From Streptomyces sp. Ag109_O5-10 (GTDB lineage Bacteria; Actinomycetota; Actinomycetes; Streptomycetales; Streptomycetaceae), in contig NZ_FNTQ01000001.1 of NCBI RefSeq assembly GCF_900105755.1, positions 5,580,001-5,644,000 on the forward strand: a DNA stretch of 64,000 bases. Reading direction: 5' to 3'. Of this stretch, positions 37,018 to 45,348 are shown one piece after another (within the stretch, counting starts at the first letter, position 1; each line of letters starts with the position of its first letter). Made by a program: the position numbers and the translations under genes. Below the pieces are notes generated by a model. That model was not told the origin of the DNA. It worked only from the letters and a program-made list of their open reading frames with translations, and ran no database searches.

Positions 37018-38733
37018 CTACTTGGCGCAGGTCACCTTGTCCGCAGTCGTCTTGCTGTCCACGTCCGGCGCCTTCGTCGGAGTGGTGAGGGAGGTCCCCG
37101 CCCCCTGGAAGTCCTTGCCCAGGGTCAGGGTGATCGCGGGCAGGCCCTGGGAGTTGACCACGCTCTTGCCGGGCTTCATGGCCGACCCGGACAGCCCCAT
37201 GAGACTGGCCAGCTCACGCGCCTGGTCGGCCTGGTCGGGCGCGTACTCCAGGGTGGTCCTGCTGAGTTCGGCGTCCGCGTTGCCGGCGTTCTCCGACTTG
37301 AGGACGCCCTCCTGGTTCTGCAGCCAGCTGAGGGTCTCCTGGGCGCTGCCGGGCGGGGCCCCGCCGTTGAGGATCCGCACCCGCACCGCGGAGGCCGCGG
37401 ACTTGCTGCCCTCCAGGCGGGCGGCGGCAGCGTCCTTGCTCGCCTGCGCCTGCTTCTTCTTGACGGCCGTGAAGGAGACGTCGTCCTTGATCGCCTGGAA
37501 CACGGCGGGGGCCTTCGTCTCGTTGAGCACGACGGTCGCCTTCACCTTCTCCGCCGGGTTGTCCAGCACCGGGATGGTGGTGAAGGTCAGGTTCTTCGGG
37601 TTGAGCTTGCCTAGCTCCAGACCGAGGTCCTTCAGCTTGCCGATGCTGTCCAGCTGGGAGTCGACGGTGAGCGCCTTGGTGCCGACCTCGGCCAGCTTCA
37701 GCAGCTTGGTCGGGCTGGTGAGCGTCGAGTTGGAGCTGAGCTTGCGCATCAGGGCGCTCAGGAACTGCTGCTGGAGCTGGATCCGGCTCAGGTCGCCGCC
37801 GAAGCCGACCGAGTGCCGGGTGCGCACGAACGCCAGCGCGGTCTCGCCGGAGATGTTGTGGGTGCCCTTGGACAGCTTCAGGTGCGAGTCGGAGTCGTCG
37901 ATGTTCTTGGCGAGACACACCTCGACCCCGCCGACCGCGTCGGTCAGCGTCTTGACCGCGTTGAAGTCGGCCACCATGAAGTTGTCGGCCTGGATGCCGG
38001 TCAGCTCGGTCACCGTGCGCACGGTGCAGCTGGCGGTACGGCCGTCCTGGCCGAGGCTGGTGTTGAACCGGACGTTCTCGGTGCCCGCGATGACCTTCTC
38101 GCTCCCGTCCGACTGCTTCGTCTGGCAGTCCGGCACGTCGACGATGAGGTCGCGCGGGATGCTCAACGCGGTGGCGTTCGAGCGGTCCTTGGAGATGTGC
38201 AGCAGGATCGTGGTGTCGGCGTGCCCGACGCTGCCGGCGTCGCCGTAGCCCTCGTTGCCCGAGCCCGTCCGCTTGTCGGTGCCGATGATCAGCAGGTTGA
38301 TGGCCTTGTCCTTGCTGAAGCCACCGGTGCTCGCGCCGTCGTCGGAGACGGACGTGATGTTGTCGTTGAGGTGCTTGATGTAGAGGTAGCCGGCGGCCGA
38401 GGCGGCGACCAGCACGAAGGCCATCGTCCCGCCGGTCCACAGCAGGACCTTCTTGGCCTTCGACTTCTTCTTCACCGGCTGCCGCCGCGAGCGCCGCCCC
38501 GCCGGCGGCTCGGGCTCGGTACGCCGTCTGCGCTGCCCCGGGATCTCCGGTCCCGCGGTCCCCCGGGAGCCGCCCGCGCCGGCGCCCGGCGAGGCCGGCC
38601 TGCGCGGTCCGGGTACCGGCGACTGCGGTGCGGAAGGCGTCAGTCGCAGTTCGTATTCACCGGTGTTCGGATTGAGCACCCACTGGTCTGCGGGATCGAT
38701 GTTGTCCGCCCGCCCACGGCCTTGCGCGTCCAC
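37018..38733 (-). CDS. LCP family glycopolymer transferase 4, with LytR_C domain
   Basis: 571 residues. The cytoplasmic N-terminus VDAQGRGRADNIDPADQWV is a recurrent Streptomyces LCP header. Then come Arg/Pro-rich sequence, a Lys-rich pre-membrane stretch, a membrane helix (about 97-117), the LCP domain (NLLIIGTDKRTG; ALSIPRDLIVDVP; NFMVADFNAVKTLTDAVGGVEVC; ALAFVRTRHSVG), and LytR_C (VRVRILNGGAPPGSAQETL). GTG 38733 is used because the header motif begins there; the frame is open to 38853. GGAGG lies about 12 bp upstream. Confidence 0.9.
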   Translation of the reverse strand: MDAQGRGRADNIDPADQWVLNPNTGEYELRLTPSAPQSPVPGPRRPASPGAGAGGSRGTAGPEIPGQRRRRTEPEPPAGRRSRRQPVKKKSKAKKVLLWTGGTMAFVLVAASAAGYLYIKHLNDNITSVSDDGASTGGFSKDKAINLLIIGTDKRTGSGNEGYGDAGSVGHADTTILLHISKDRSNATALSIPRDLIVDVPDCQTKQSDGSEKVIAGTENVRFNTSLGQDGRTASCTVRTVTELTGIQADNFMVADFNAVKTLTDAVGGVEVCLAKNIDDSDSHLKLSKGTHNISGETALAFVRTRHSVGFGGDLSRIQLQQQFLSALMRKLSSNSTLTSPTKLLKLAEVGTKALTVDSQLDSIGKLKDLGLELGKLNPKNLTFTTIPVLDNPAEKVKATVVLNETKAPAVFQAIKDDVSFTAVKKKQAQASKDAAAARLEGSKSAASAVRVRILNGGAPPGSAQETLSWLQNQEGVLKSENAGNADAELSRTTLEYAPDQADQARELASLMGLSGSAMKPGKSVVNSQGLPAITLTLGKDFQGAGTSLTTPTKAPDVDSKTTADKVTCAK

Positions 38734-38975
38734 GGTTGTCCGAATCCTCCGTCGGGGCCACGCGGCGCCTTCCCCCCACCAAGGCGCTCGGTCACGTTTC
38801 GCGGTGCGCGACCCCAGGACGGACCTCGCGGCCGGGTGCACCGGAGCGCTCACACTATCCGCCCAGTTCAGCGTCGAGTGACGCCAGTGACAAATTCGTC
38901 GTCCCTACAACCGGGCAATCCATCTCATTTAACTGACAATGAACGGCGCGGAAGTTCGCCGCCTTGGCGGGTGCT

Positions 38976-40100
38976 TTACTCGCACCTGTCCTCGGCGGCG
39001 GTGTTGCCGCGAAACGCGGACGCCGAGGAGTCCCCGGCGGAGGACGCGCTCTTCCTGACGACCTTCACCGGCCGGTCCGCCCGCAGCAGCGCGAACAGCG
39101 CGTCGGCCTTGCCCGCCACCAGCTGGTCGCGGTTGGAGTCGTACACATACGGCTCCCGCGGCACGGTGAGGAACTGCACCTGATCGGTCGGGACGTCGCG
39201 CAGCCCCCGGACCAGCTGGTACAGCCCGCGCAGACTGGCCAGCTCCGGGTCGGTGGTGAGCGCGGAGGTCGCCGCGTCCAGCAGCGGGTAGAGCTTCGCC
39301 GGATTCAGCAGTACGTCACTGGTCTGCACCTTGTTGACGAGCGCCCCGAGAAACTGCTGCTGGCGGTCCATCCGCGCGGTGTCGCTGCCGTCCCCGAGCG
39401 ACTTGCGCACCCGGACGTACCCCAGCGCCTGTTCCCCGTCGAGGGTGACCCGCCCGGCGGGCAGCCGCAGCTTCGCCGCCTTGTCGTCGATCGGCTTCTT
39501 CAGGCACACCTGCACCCCGTCGATCGCGTCGACCATGTCCTTGAACCCGCTGAAGTCGACGACGACATGGTGATCGATCCGGATGCCCGTGAGCTTCTCG
39601 ACGGTACGGATGGTGCAGGCCGAACCACCCGCCTCGAAGGCCGAGTTGAACAACGTGAACGAGGGCTCGGTGCGCCGCCCGTCCGCGCGCAGGCAGCCGG
39701 GCACGTGCACCATCAGGTCCCGGGGCAGCGAGACCGCGGTGGCGCTGCGCCGGTCGCGGGCGAGGTGCAGCAGGATGGTCGTGTCGGAGCGTTCGGTGCC
39801 CGAGTCCTTGCCGTAGCGGCCGTTGCCGTCCCCGGCGCGGGTGTCCGACCCGATGAGCAGGATGTTCTGCGCGCCCCGCACCAGTGCGGTGGGCCGCTCC
39901 CGCTCGTACCGGGCGAGCTCGGCCTCGGCCGCCTCGTCGGCGGTGATGTTGTGACTCAGCTTCGCGTACAGCGCCCAGCCGCCGCCGACGGCCCCGACGA
40001 GCACCACGCCGAGTCCGACCGACACCCCCCGCACCCAACGCCGACGCCGCCGCCGGGCAAGCCCGGACCCGGTGGCGGATGCCCCTACGACGTCGGTCAC
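38976..40100 (-). CDS. LCP family glycopolymer transferase 5, short form
   Basis: 374 residues: Arg-rich N-terminus, membrane helix (about 24-45), LCP domain (NILLIGSDTRAGDGNG; AVSLPRDLMVHVPGC; HHVVVDFSGFKDMVDAIDGVQVC; ALGYVRVRKSLG). There is no LytR_C domain; it ends with a charged tail. In the last block Arg-x-Arg is kept but the usual His is Lys. GTG 40100 abuts GGAGGA, an unusually short spacing, but no better start exists nearby. Confidence 0.88.
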   Translation of the reverse strand: MTDVVGASATGSGLARRRRRRWVRGVSVGLGVVLVGAVGGGWALYAKLSHNITADEAAEAELARYERERPTALVRGAQNILLIGSDTRAGDGNGRYGKDSGTERSDTTILLHLARDRRSATAVSLPRDLMVHVPGCLRADGRRTEPSFTLFNSAFEAGGSACTIRTVEKLTGIRIDHHVVVDFSGFKDMVDAIDGVQVCLKKPIDDKAAKLRLPAGRVTLDGEQALGYVRVRKSLGDGSDTARMDRQQQFLGALVNKVQTSDVLLNPAKLYPLLDAATSALTTDPELASLRGLYQLVRGLRDVPTDQVQFLTVPREPYVYDSNRDQLVAGKADALFALLRADRPVKVVRKSASSAGDSSASAFRGNTAAEDRCE

Positions 40101-40215
40101 TCCTCCACAGTGCCCCGGGACGAGAGCCGAAGCCGGAGTAACTGGTCCACGCGGGTGAGCGGTTCCACCGAGGAGGCGGCCGGCCGCTGACGCCAGTGTC
40201 CGGTCCCGCTTTCTC

Positions 40216-40238
40216 GGGGGCGCGGGGAACTGCGCGAA
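40216..40238 (-). repeat. Dispersed palindromic element, partial copy C
   Basis: On the minus strand TCGCGCAGTTCCCCGCGCCCCC. It lies downstream of the 40272-41027 gene in the same direction. Confidence 0.75.
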
Positions 40239-40271
40239 GGGCCCCCACCCGGCCGCAGCCGAAGCGCCACC

Positions 40272-41027
40272 TCAGCGAGCGGAAGCCGTAACCCGTTCGC
40301 TCTCGATCCGCTTCGCGACCCCTTCCTCCCCGAGCTCCCCCAGATGCCGGCACAGCACCACCGACCCCCCCACCGCGAGCGGCGCGTACAACCCCGCGCT
40401 CAAGCCCTCCCACGTGTCGTACCCCAGCCCGGACAGCAACCTCGACCCCGGCCCGGTCAGATCCAGACCCGCCGCGTCCCCGAGCGCCCGCTCCACGACC
40501 TCGGCGCCACTCAGCTCCGCCCCCGCGACGATCAGCGCGGGCTCCTCCGGGTCCACCGGGGAGAACGGCACGAACCGGTCCCCCTGGCTCGGCACCTCGA
40601 CGGCGTAGTCGACGAACCCCTCCGGAACCTGCGGGAACCGGCCGCCCAGTGGCCGCAGCGCGAGAGCGACCCGCTCCCCCCGGCACGCCCGCGCCGCCTC
40701 CAGCGAGTCCGGCCCGCTGACGACCACGTCGGCCGCCGCCGGCTCCCCGGCCACGTCGGCGATCGCGCCCACCGACGAACAGGCCAGCAGCCACACTGCC
40801 GTCTGCCAGTGCGCGGGCAGCAGCAGGGCGACCCGGTCGCCCGGCCCCGCCGCGAGATCGGTCTGCAACAGATTCGCCGTCTTCGCCACCCAATTGGCGA
40901 AGGTGGCCACGGACAATTCGACGCGCTCGCCCGTCGCGTCGTCGTAGAAGGTCACCAGGGGGCGTCCGGGATCCGCGGCGAGCGCGGAACGCAGCAGGTC
41001 GGCAGGGGTGCGATCGGTGGCGTTCAC
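40272..41027 (-). CDS. TIGR03089-type protein, truncated AMP-ligase-like
   Basis: 251 residues resembling only the N-terminal part of acyl-CoA synthetases: TPADLLRSALAADPGRPLVTFYDD, LSVATFANWVAKTANLL, and GDRVALLLPAHWQTAVWLLACSSVGAI. The ATP-binding P-loop and C-terminal domain of true ligases are missing. This is the size of the actinobacterial TIGR03089 family, so it is a natural short form rather than a broken gene. Biochemical role unknown. GTG 41027 starts the conserved region. Situated between LCP gene 5 and the divergent amidase gene. Confidence 0.8.
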   Translation of the reverse strand: MNATDRTPADLLRSALAADPGRPLVTFYDDATGERVELSVATFANWVAKTANLLQTDLAAGPGDRVALLLPAHWQTAVWLLACSSVGAIADVAGEPAAADVVVSGPDSLEAARACRGERVALALRPLGGRFPQVPEGFVDYAVEVPSQGDRFVPFSPVDPEEPALIVAGAELSGAEVVERALGDAAGLDLTGPGSRLLSGLGYDTWEGLSAGLYAPLAVGGSVVLCRHLGELGEEGVAKRIESERVTASAR

Positions 41028-41138
41028 CCGCGCAAGCGTACGCCGCGCCCGGCGCCCGCACCGGCCGGCGGGGCCACCGGTTCGGCGTAGCGGTTCCCGA
41101 CGGACCGTCAGTTCCCCGATGGGCACTTTCATCTGACC

Positions 41139-42506
41139 GTGTTCAAGATCGAGGACATGCGTGGATTCCTGACTTGCTCGATCGGCGTCACGTGCGCGGC
41201 GGCCCTCACCCTCCCGCCGGTCGTGCTGAACATGCCGTCCGCGGTCGCCGCCCCCGCGGACCGGGCCACGACGACCACCGCCCGCCCCGCCACCACGGTC
41301 CTGTCCGGCAGCACCCGGTCGCTGCCCCTCACCTCCCGCACCCGCGAGCGTGTCCTCGGCCAGGTCCCCGAACAGGGCCTCTACCGCACCGGCGTACGGC
41401 ACTTCTCGCTCGTCGGCGTCCGCTGGGACGACCCGGGCACCGCACTGCGCGGCCAGGTCCAGGTCCGCACCCGGTCCGCGGCCACCGGCCGCTGGTCGGG
41501 CTGGCAGGACGTCGACACGCACAACGCCGACCACGGCGCCGACCCGGACACGGCGGAGGCCTCCTCCGGGCGGGTGCACGGTGCCACCGCGCCCCTGTGG
41601 GTGGGCGTCTCGGACGGAGTCGACGTACGCGTACGCGCCGAGGCCGGCCCCGGCCCCGGCGTCGGACGCGACCTGCTCCCGGCCGGCCTGCGCCTCGAAC
41701 TCGTCGACCCCGGCGACGAGGCCCCGTCCGAGGGCCTGCCCGGTGACAGCCCGCGCACCGACACCGGGGTCGACTCGGCGGCCGCGGTCAACGCGGACCT
41801 CGTCTCCTTCGCCGCCACCGAGATCCCCGCGCTCAGCCGGGCGGACACCGAACGCGAATACCGCGAACTCGGCGGTGGCACCGCCCCGCTCGCGAAGCCG
41901 CACATCGGACCGCGCCCGAGGATCGTCACCCGCCGCGGCTGGGGCGCCGACGAGTCGCTGCGCGAGAAGGGGTTCGTCTACACGGGGAAGGTCAAGGCGG
42001 CCTTCGTCCACCACACCGACTCCGGCAACGGTTACCGCTGCTCCGACGCCCCGTCCGTCATCCGCAGTATCTACCGCTACCACGTCGTGAGCATGGGCTG
42101 GCGGGACATCGGCTACAACTTCCTCGTCGACAAGTGCGGAACCATCTACGAGGGCCGCGCCGGGGGAGCGGCGAAGGCCGTCAGGGGCGCCCACACCCTC
42201 GGGTTCAACAACAACAGCATGGGTATCGCGGTGATCGGCACCTTCGGTTCGCACAAGCCGCCCGCGGCCGCCGTGACCGGCATCGCCAAGCTCACGGCGT
42301 GGAAACTCGGGCTCTTCGGGGCCAATCCGAAGGGAAAGACATATCTGAAGTCCGGGGGTGGCAATCTCTACCCAAAGGGGAAGAACGTACGACTGAACGT
42401 GATCTCCGGCCACAGGGACGGGTACGCCACCGACTGCCCAGGCGCCAAGCTCTACGCCAAGCTCGGCTCGGCCCGCACCAGCTCAGCGCACCTTCAGGGG
42501 CGCTGA
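41139..42506 (+). CDS. Peptidoglycan-recognition-type N-acetylmuramoyl-L-alanine amidase
   Basis: 455 residues: signal peptide (about 1-38), an N-terminal region of about 220 residues with beta-rich character (RHFSLVGVRWDDPG), and a C-terminal amidase_2/PGRP domain (about 265-445). Zinc ligands are visible: His291 in FVHHTDSG, His425 in SGHRDG and Cys433 in TDCPG. It cleaves the MurNAc-L-Ala bond outside the cell. GTG 41139 is taken; ATG 41157 is an alternative but GAGG lies too close to it. Placed in the cell-wall region beside the LCP genes. Confidence 0.88.
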   Translation: MFKIEDMRGFLTCSIGVTCAAALTLPPVVLNMPSAVAAPADRATTTTARPATTVLSGSTRSLPLTSRTRERVLGQVPEQGLYRTGVRHFSLVGVRWDDPGTALRGQVQVRTRSAATGRWSGWQDVDTHNADHGADPDTAEASSGRVHGATAPLWVGVSDGVDVRVRAEAGPGPGVGRDLLPAGLRLELVDPGDEAPSEGLPGDSPRTDTGVDSAAAVNADLVSFAATEIPALSRADTEREYRELGGGTAPLAKPHIGPRPRIVTRRGWGADESLREKGFVYTGKVKAAFVHHTDSGNGYRCSDAPSVIRSIYRYHVVSMGWRDIGYNFLVDKCGTIYEGRAGGAAKAVRGAHTLGFNNNSMGIAVIGTFGSHKPPAAAVTGIAKLTAWKLGLFGANPKGKTYLKSGGGNLYPKGKNVRLNVISGHRDGYATDCPGAKLYAKLGSARTSSAHLQGR

Positions 42507-42611
42507 GTACGGGGCCGGCGGTCGACGCCGTCGGGGGCAGTCGGGGGAAAACCGCACAGCCATGCCGCGTGGCACCACGCGGCCGTCGAGGGCGCCGTCG
42601 CACGGTCTGCA

Positions 42612-42617
42612 TACACT
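42612..42617 (+). promoter_or_regulatory. Candidate -10 box of nucleotidyltransferase gene
   Basis: TACACT, 51 bp before the GTG start at 42669. No convincing -35 box at 17-18 bp. Confidence 0.35.
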
Positions 42618-42668
42618 GGCCGGCCGACACAGAGTTCGGCCGGTCCCGGCAGGAAGCAGAGACGACAG

Positions 42669-43751
42669 GTGACAGAAGCGATCCTCCTGGTCGGCGGCAA
42701 AGGCACCCGGCTGCGCCCGCTCACGGTCAACACGCCCAAGCCGATGGTCCCGGCGGCCGGCGTGCCGTTCCTGACGCACCAACTGGCCAGAGCCAGAGCG
42801 GCGGGCGTGGAGCACATCGTCCTCGCGACGAGCTACCTGGCGGAGGTCTTCGAACCGTACTTCGGCGACGGCGCGGCACTCGGCCTGCACATCGAGTACG
42901 TCACCGAGGAGGAGCCCCTCGGCACCGGCGGCGCGATCCGCAACGTCGCCGCCCGCCTCCACTCCGGCCCCGACGACCCGGTCCTGATCTTCAACGGTGA
43001 CATCCTGACGGGACTGGACATCCGCGCCCTGGTGGCCACGCACGAGTCGACGTCCGCCGACGTCTCCCTGCACCTCACGAAGGTGACGGACCCGCGCGCG
43101 TACGGCCTCGTCCCCACCGACGGGACCGGCAGGGTCCTCGCCTTCCTGGAGAAGCCGCAGACACCCGAGGAGATCGTCACCGACCAGATCAACGCGGGGG
43201 CGTACGTCTTCCGCCGTTCGGTCATCGACACGATCCCGGCGGGCCGCCCGGTGTCGGTGGAGCGGGAGACCTTCCCGGAGCTCCTGGCGGCCGGCGCCCA
43301 CCTCCAGGGCATGGTCGACTCCACGTACTGGCTCGACCTCGGCACGCCCGCGGCCTTCGTCCGCGGCTCGGCGGACCTCGTCCTCGGCCGCGCCCCGTCC
43401 CCGGCGGTCCCCGGGCGCTGCGGCGACCGCCTCGTCCTCCCCACGGCCCGGGTCGCCGCGGACGCCAAGCTGACCGGCGGCACGGTGGTGGGCGAGGGCG
43501 CGTTCGTGGCGGCGGGCGCGCGGGTCTTCGGCTCGACGATCCTCCCGGGCGCCGTGATCGAACCCGGCGCCGTCATCACCGACTCCCTGATCGGCAACCG
43601 CGCCCGCGTCGGCGAACGCTCGATCCTCACCGGCACGGTGATCGGCGACGGCGCGGTCATCGGTGCCGACAACGAACTCCGCGACGGCGCGCGGGTGTGG
43701 TGCGACGCGATGATCCCGGCGGGAGCGGTGCGGTTCTCCTCGGACCGGTAG
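42669..43751 (+). CDS. Mannose-1-phosphate guanylyltransferase-type NDP-sugar pyrophosphorylase
   Basis: 360 residues. The N-terminal nucleotidyltransferase domain has LLVGGKGTRLRPLTVNTPKPM, GTGGAIRNV, FNGDILTG (metal Asp) and FLEKPQTP. The C-terminal left-handed beta-helix is built of hexapeptide repeats (GEGAFVAAGARVFGSTILPGAV). With manA and manB in the same region, GDP-mannose synthesis (mannose-1-P + GTP) is the likely reaction, matching mycobacterial ManB/ManC-like orthologues; glucose-1-P specificity cannot be excluded. GTG 42669 is the first codon of the conserved start. Confidence 0.87.
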   Translation: MTEAILLVGGKGTRLRPLTVNTPKPMVPAAGVPFLTHQLARARAAGVEHIVLATSYLAEVFEPYFGDGAALGLHIEYVTEEEPLGTGGAIRNVAARLHSGPDDPVLIFNGDILTGLDIRALVATHESTSADVSLHLTKVTDPRAYGLVPTDGTGRVLAFLEKPQTPEEIVTDQINAGAYVFRRSVIDTIPAGRPVSVERETFPELLAAGAHLQGMVDSTYWLDLGTPAAFVRGSADLVLGRAPSPAVPGRCGDRLVLPTARVAADAKLTGGTVVGEGAFVAAGARVFGSTILPGAVIEPGAVITDSLIGNRARVGERSILTGTVIGDGAVIGADNELRDGARVWCDAMIPAGAVRFSSDR

Positions 43752-43855
43752 TCGTGCGGCGGGGTCCGGGGACACCGCCCACGGGAGCTGCGCCCCCGGA
43801 CCCCTCATGCCTCATGGGGAAGTGGTTCCCCTGCGGGCGGGTGGGGGCTGGTCGC

Positions 43856-44208
43856 GCAGTTCCCCGCGCCCCTTACGGGGCGCCTCAGCCGCGGGGTGCT
43901 TGTCGGCGGACCCCGCAGTTCCCCGCGCCCCTTACGGGGCGCCTCAGTCGCGGGGTGCTTGTCGGCGGACCCCGCAGTTCCCCGCGCCCCTTACGGGGCG
44001 CCTCAGTCGCGGGGTGCTTGTCGGCGGACCCCGCAGTTCCCCGCGCCCCTTACGGGGCGCCTCAGTCGCGGGGTGCTTGTCGGCGGACCCCGCAGTTCCC
44101 CGCGCCCCTTACGGGGCGCCTCAGTCGCGGGGTGCTTGTCGGCGGACCCCGCAGTTCCCCGCGCCCCTTACGGGGCGCCTCAGTCGCGGGGCGCTTGTCG
44201 GCCGACCC
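43856..44208 (+). repeat. Tandem array: six copies of a 59-bp palindrome-bearing unit
   Basis: Units start at 43856, 43915, 43974, 44033, 44092 and 44151. Units 2-5 appear identical; unit 1 differs by one base, and unit 6 diverges at its end (GCGCTTGTCGGCCGAC). Each unit begins GCAGTTCCCC, contains the hairpin GCGCCCC-TTAC-GGGGCGC, and ends GTGCTTGTCGGCGGACCCC. There are no unique spacers, so it is not CRISPR. It fills the gap between convergent genes; 43752-43855 contains the TGGTCGC lead-in. Open frames through it in all three phases are an artefact of the stop-free repeat. Confidence 0.95.
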
Positions 44209-44211
44209 AGC

Positions 44212-45225
44212 TCACAACCGGCCGATGTCCCCCTTCGGCATCCGCGGTGCCCGCCTCGCCGGCGTGTGCCCGCTCAGCAGGATCAGCCGGGCCGCCCGAT
44301 GCCGCTGCCCCGCATACGGCTCCAGCAGCCGCAGCATCATCTCGTCGTCGGCATGCCGGTCCCCGGCCAGCGCGAACCCGACGATCCCCGGCAGGTGCAG
44401 GTCCCCGACCGTCACCGCGTCCGCCGCCCCATGACTGCGCTGCACGGTCTCCGCGGACGTCCACGGCCCCACCCCCGGCACCACCTCCAGCCGCGCCTGC
44501 GCCGCCTCCGCCGCCATCCCCATGGCCTCCTCCAGCCGCGCGGCGACCCGCACCGCCCGCAGGATCGTCGAGGCCCGCTTGTCGTCGACCCCGGCCTTGT
44601 GCCACTCCCAGGAAGGGATCAGCGCCCAGGTGCGCGGCGCCGGCATCACCCACATCGGCCGCTCGGCGACCCCCGCCGGGCCCGGCGCGCGCTCCCCGAA
44701 CCTGCTTACCAGCAGCCGCCAGGCCCGGTACGCCTCGTCGGTGGTGACCTTCTGCTCCAGGACCGACGGGATCAACGACTCCAGCACCAGCCCGGTCCGC
44801 GTCAGCCGCAGCCCCGGCCGCCGGTGCCGGGCCGCCGCCACCACCCGGTGCCGGGGCACGAACGCGGACGGGTCGTCGGCGGCACCGAGCATCTCCGGCA
44901 ACTGCTCCAGCAGCCACTCGGCCCCCGGCCCCCAGGCCTGCCCGCGCACCTCACCGCCGTACCCGGCGACCCGCAGCGTCCCCGGCCCGGCAGGCGTCAG
45001 ACTCGCCCGCCACACCGACCCGTCCCGGCCGGCCCTGAACGTCGGATCCCCGGGCCCCCGCCGCAGCGGTCCCAGCACCAGCCCCAGATCAAGAACCCCG
45101 TCGGGCTTCCACACCCGAACCCGCCCCGCCGCGACGGCCTGCTTCGGAACACCACCGGCAGGCACGACGACCTGCCCACCCCGCACCGTCGTACGCGTGG
45201 GCCCAGAAGCAAACCGACCAGCCAT
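44212..45225 (-). CDS. AlkA-type DNA-3-methyladenine glycosylase
   Basis: 337 residues of the HhH-GPD base-excision repair superfamily. The helix-hairpin-helix is LEVVPGVGPWTS (about 246-257) and the catalytic Asp is Asp275 in TVGDLHLPG. VLEQKVT and the preceding helices match AlkA-like enzymes removing alkylated purines. No iron-sulphur cluster cysteines are present. ATG 45225 has a weak purine tract. It converges on the nucleotidyltransferase gene across the 59-bp array; the stop is only 3 bp from the array edge. Confidence 0.85.
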   Translation of the reverse strand: MAGRFASGPTRTTVRGGQVVVPAGGVPKQAVAAGRVRVWKPDGVLDLGLVLGPLRRGPGDPTFRAGRDGSVWRASLTPAGPGTLRVAGYGGEVRGQAWGPGAEWLLEQLPEMLGAADDPSAFVPRHRVVAAARHRRPGLRLTRTGLVLESLIPSVLEQKVTTDEAYRAWRLLVSRFGERAPGPAGVAERPMWVMPAPRTWALIPSWEWHKAGVDDKRASTILRAVRVAARLEEAMGMAAEAAQARLEVVPGVGPWTSAETVQRSHGAADAVTVGDLHLPGIVGFALAGDRHADDEMMLRLLEPYAGQRHRAARLILLSGHTPARRAPRMPKGDIGRL

Positions 45226-45245
45226 CCAAGGAATCCTAGGCCTCA

Positions 45246-45290
45246 GGCGCCCCGTTTTCCGGGGGCGCGGGTAAATGCGCGATCAGCCAC
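45246..45290 (-). repeat. Dispersed palindromic element, copy D
   Basis: On the minus strand GTGGCTGATCGCGCATTTAC followed by CCGCGCCCCCGGAAAACGGGGCGCC. It follows the fbiB stop in the direction of transcription. Confidence 0.75.
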
Positions 45291-45348
45291 GCTCAAGCCG
45301 CACTCGACCACGAATCCGAACTCACCCGGACCGCAGGCGCAGAGCGGC

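Noticed and set aside
40272..42413. 713-codon minus-strand fusion of the AMP-ligase-like protein with upstream sequence
   Set aside because: The upstream 460 codons are antisense to the PGRP amidase gene, whose zinc-site motifs are clear.
43856..44208. CRISPR array
   Set aside because: The units are contiguous and identical with no unique spacers, and no cas genes are present.
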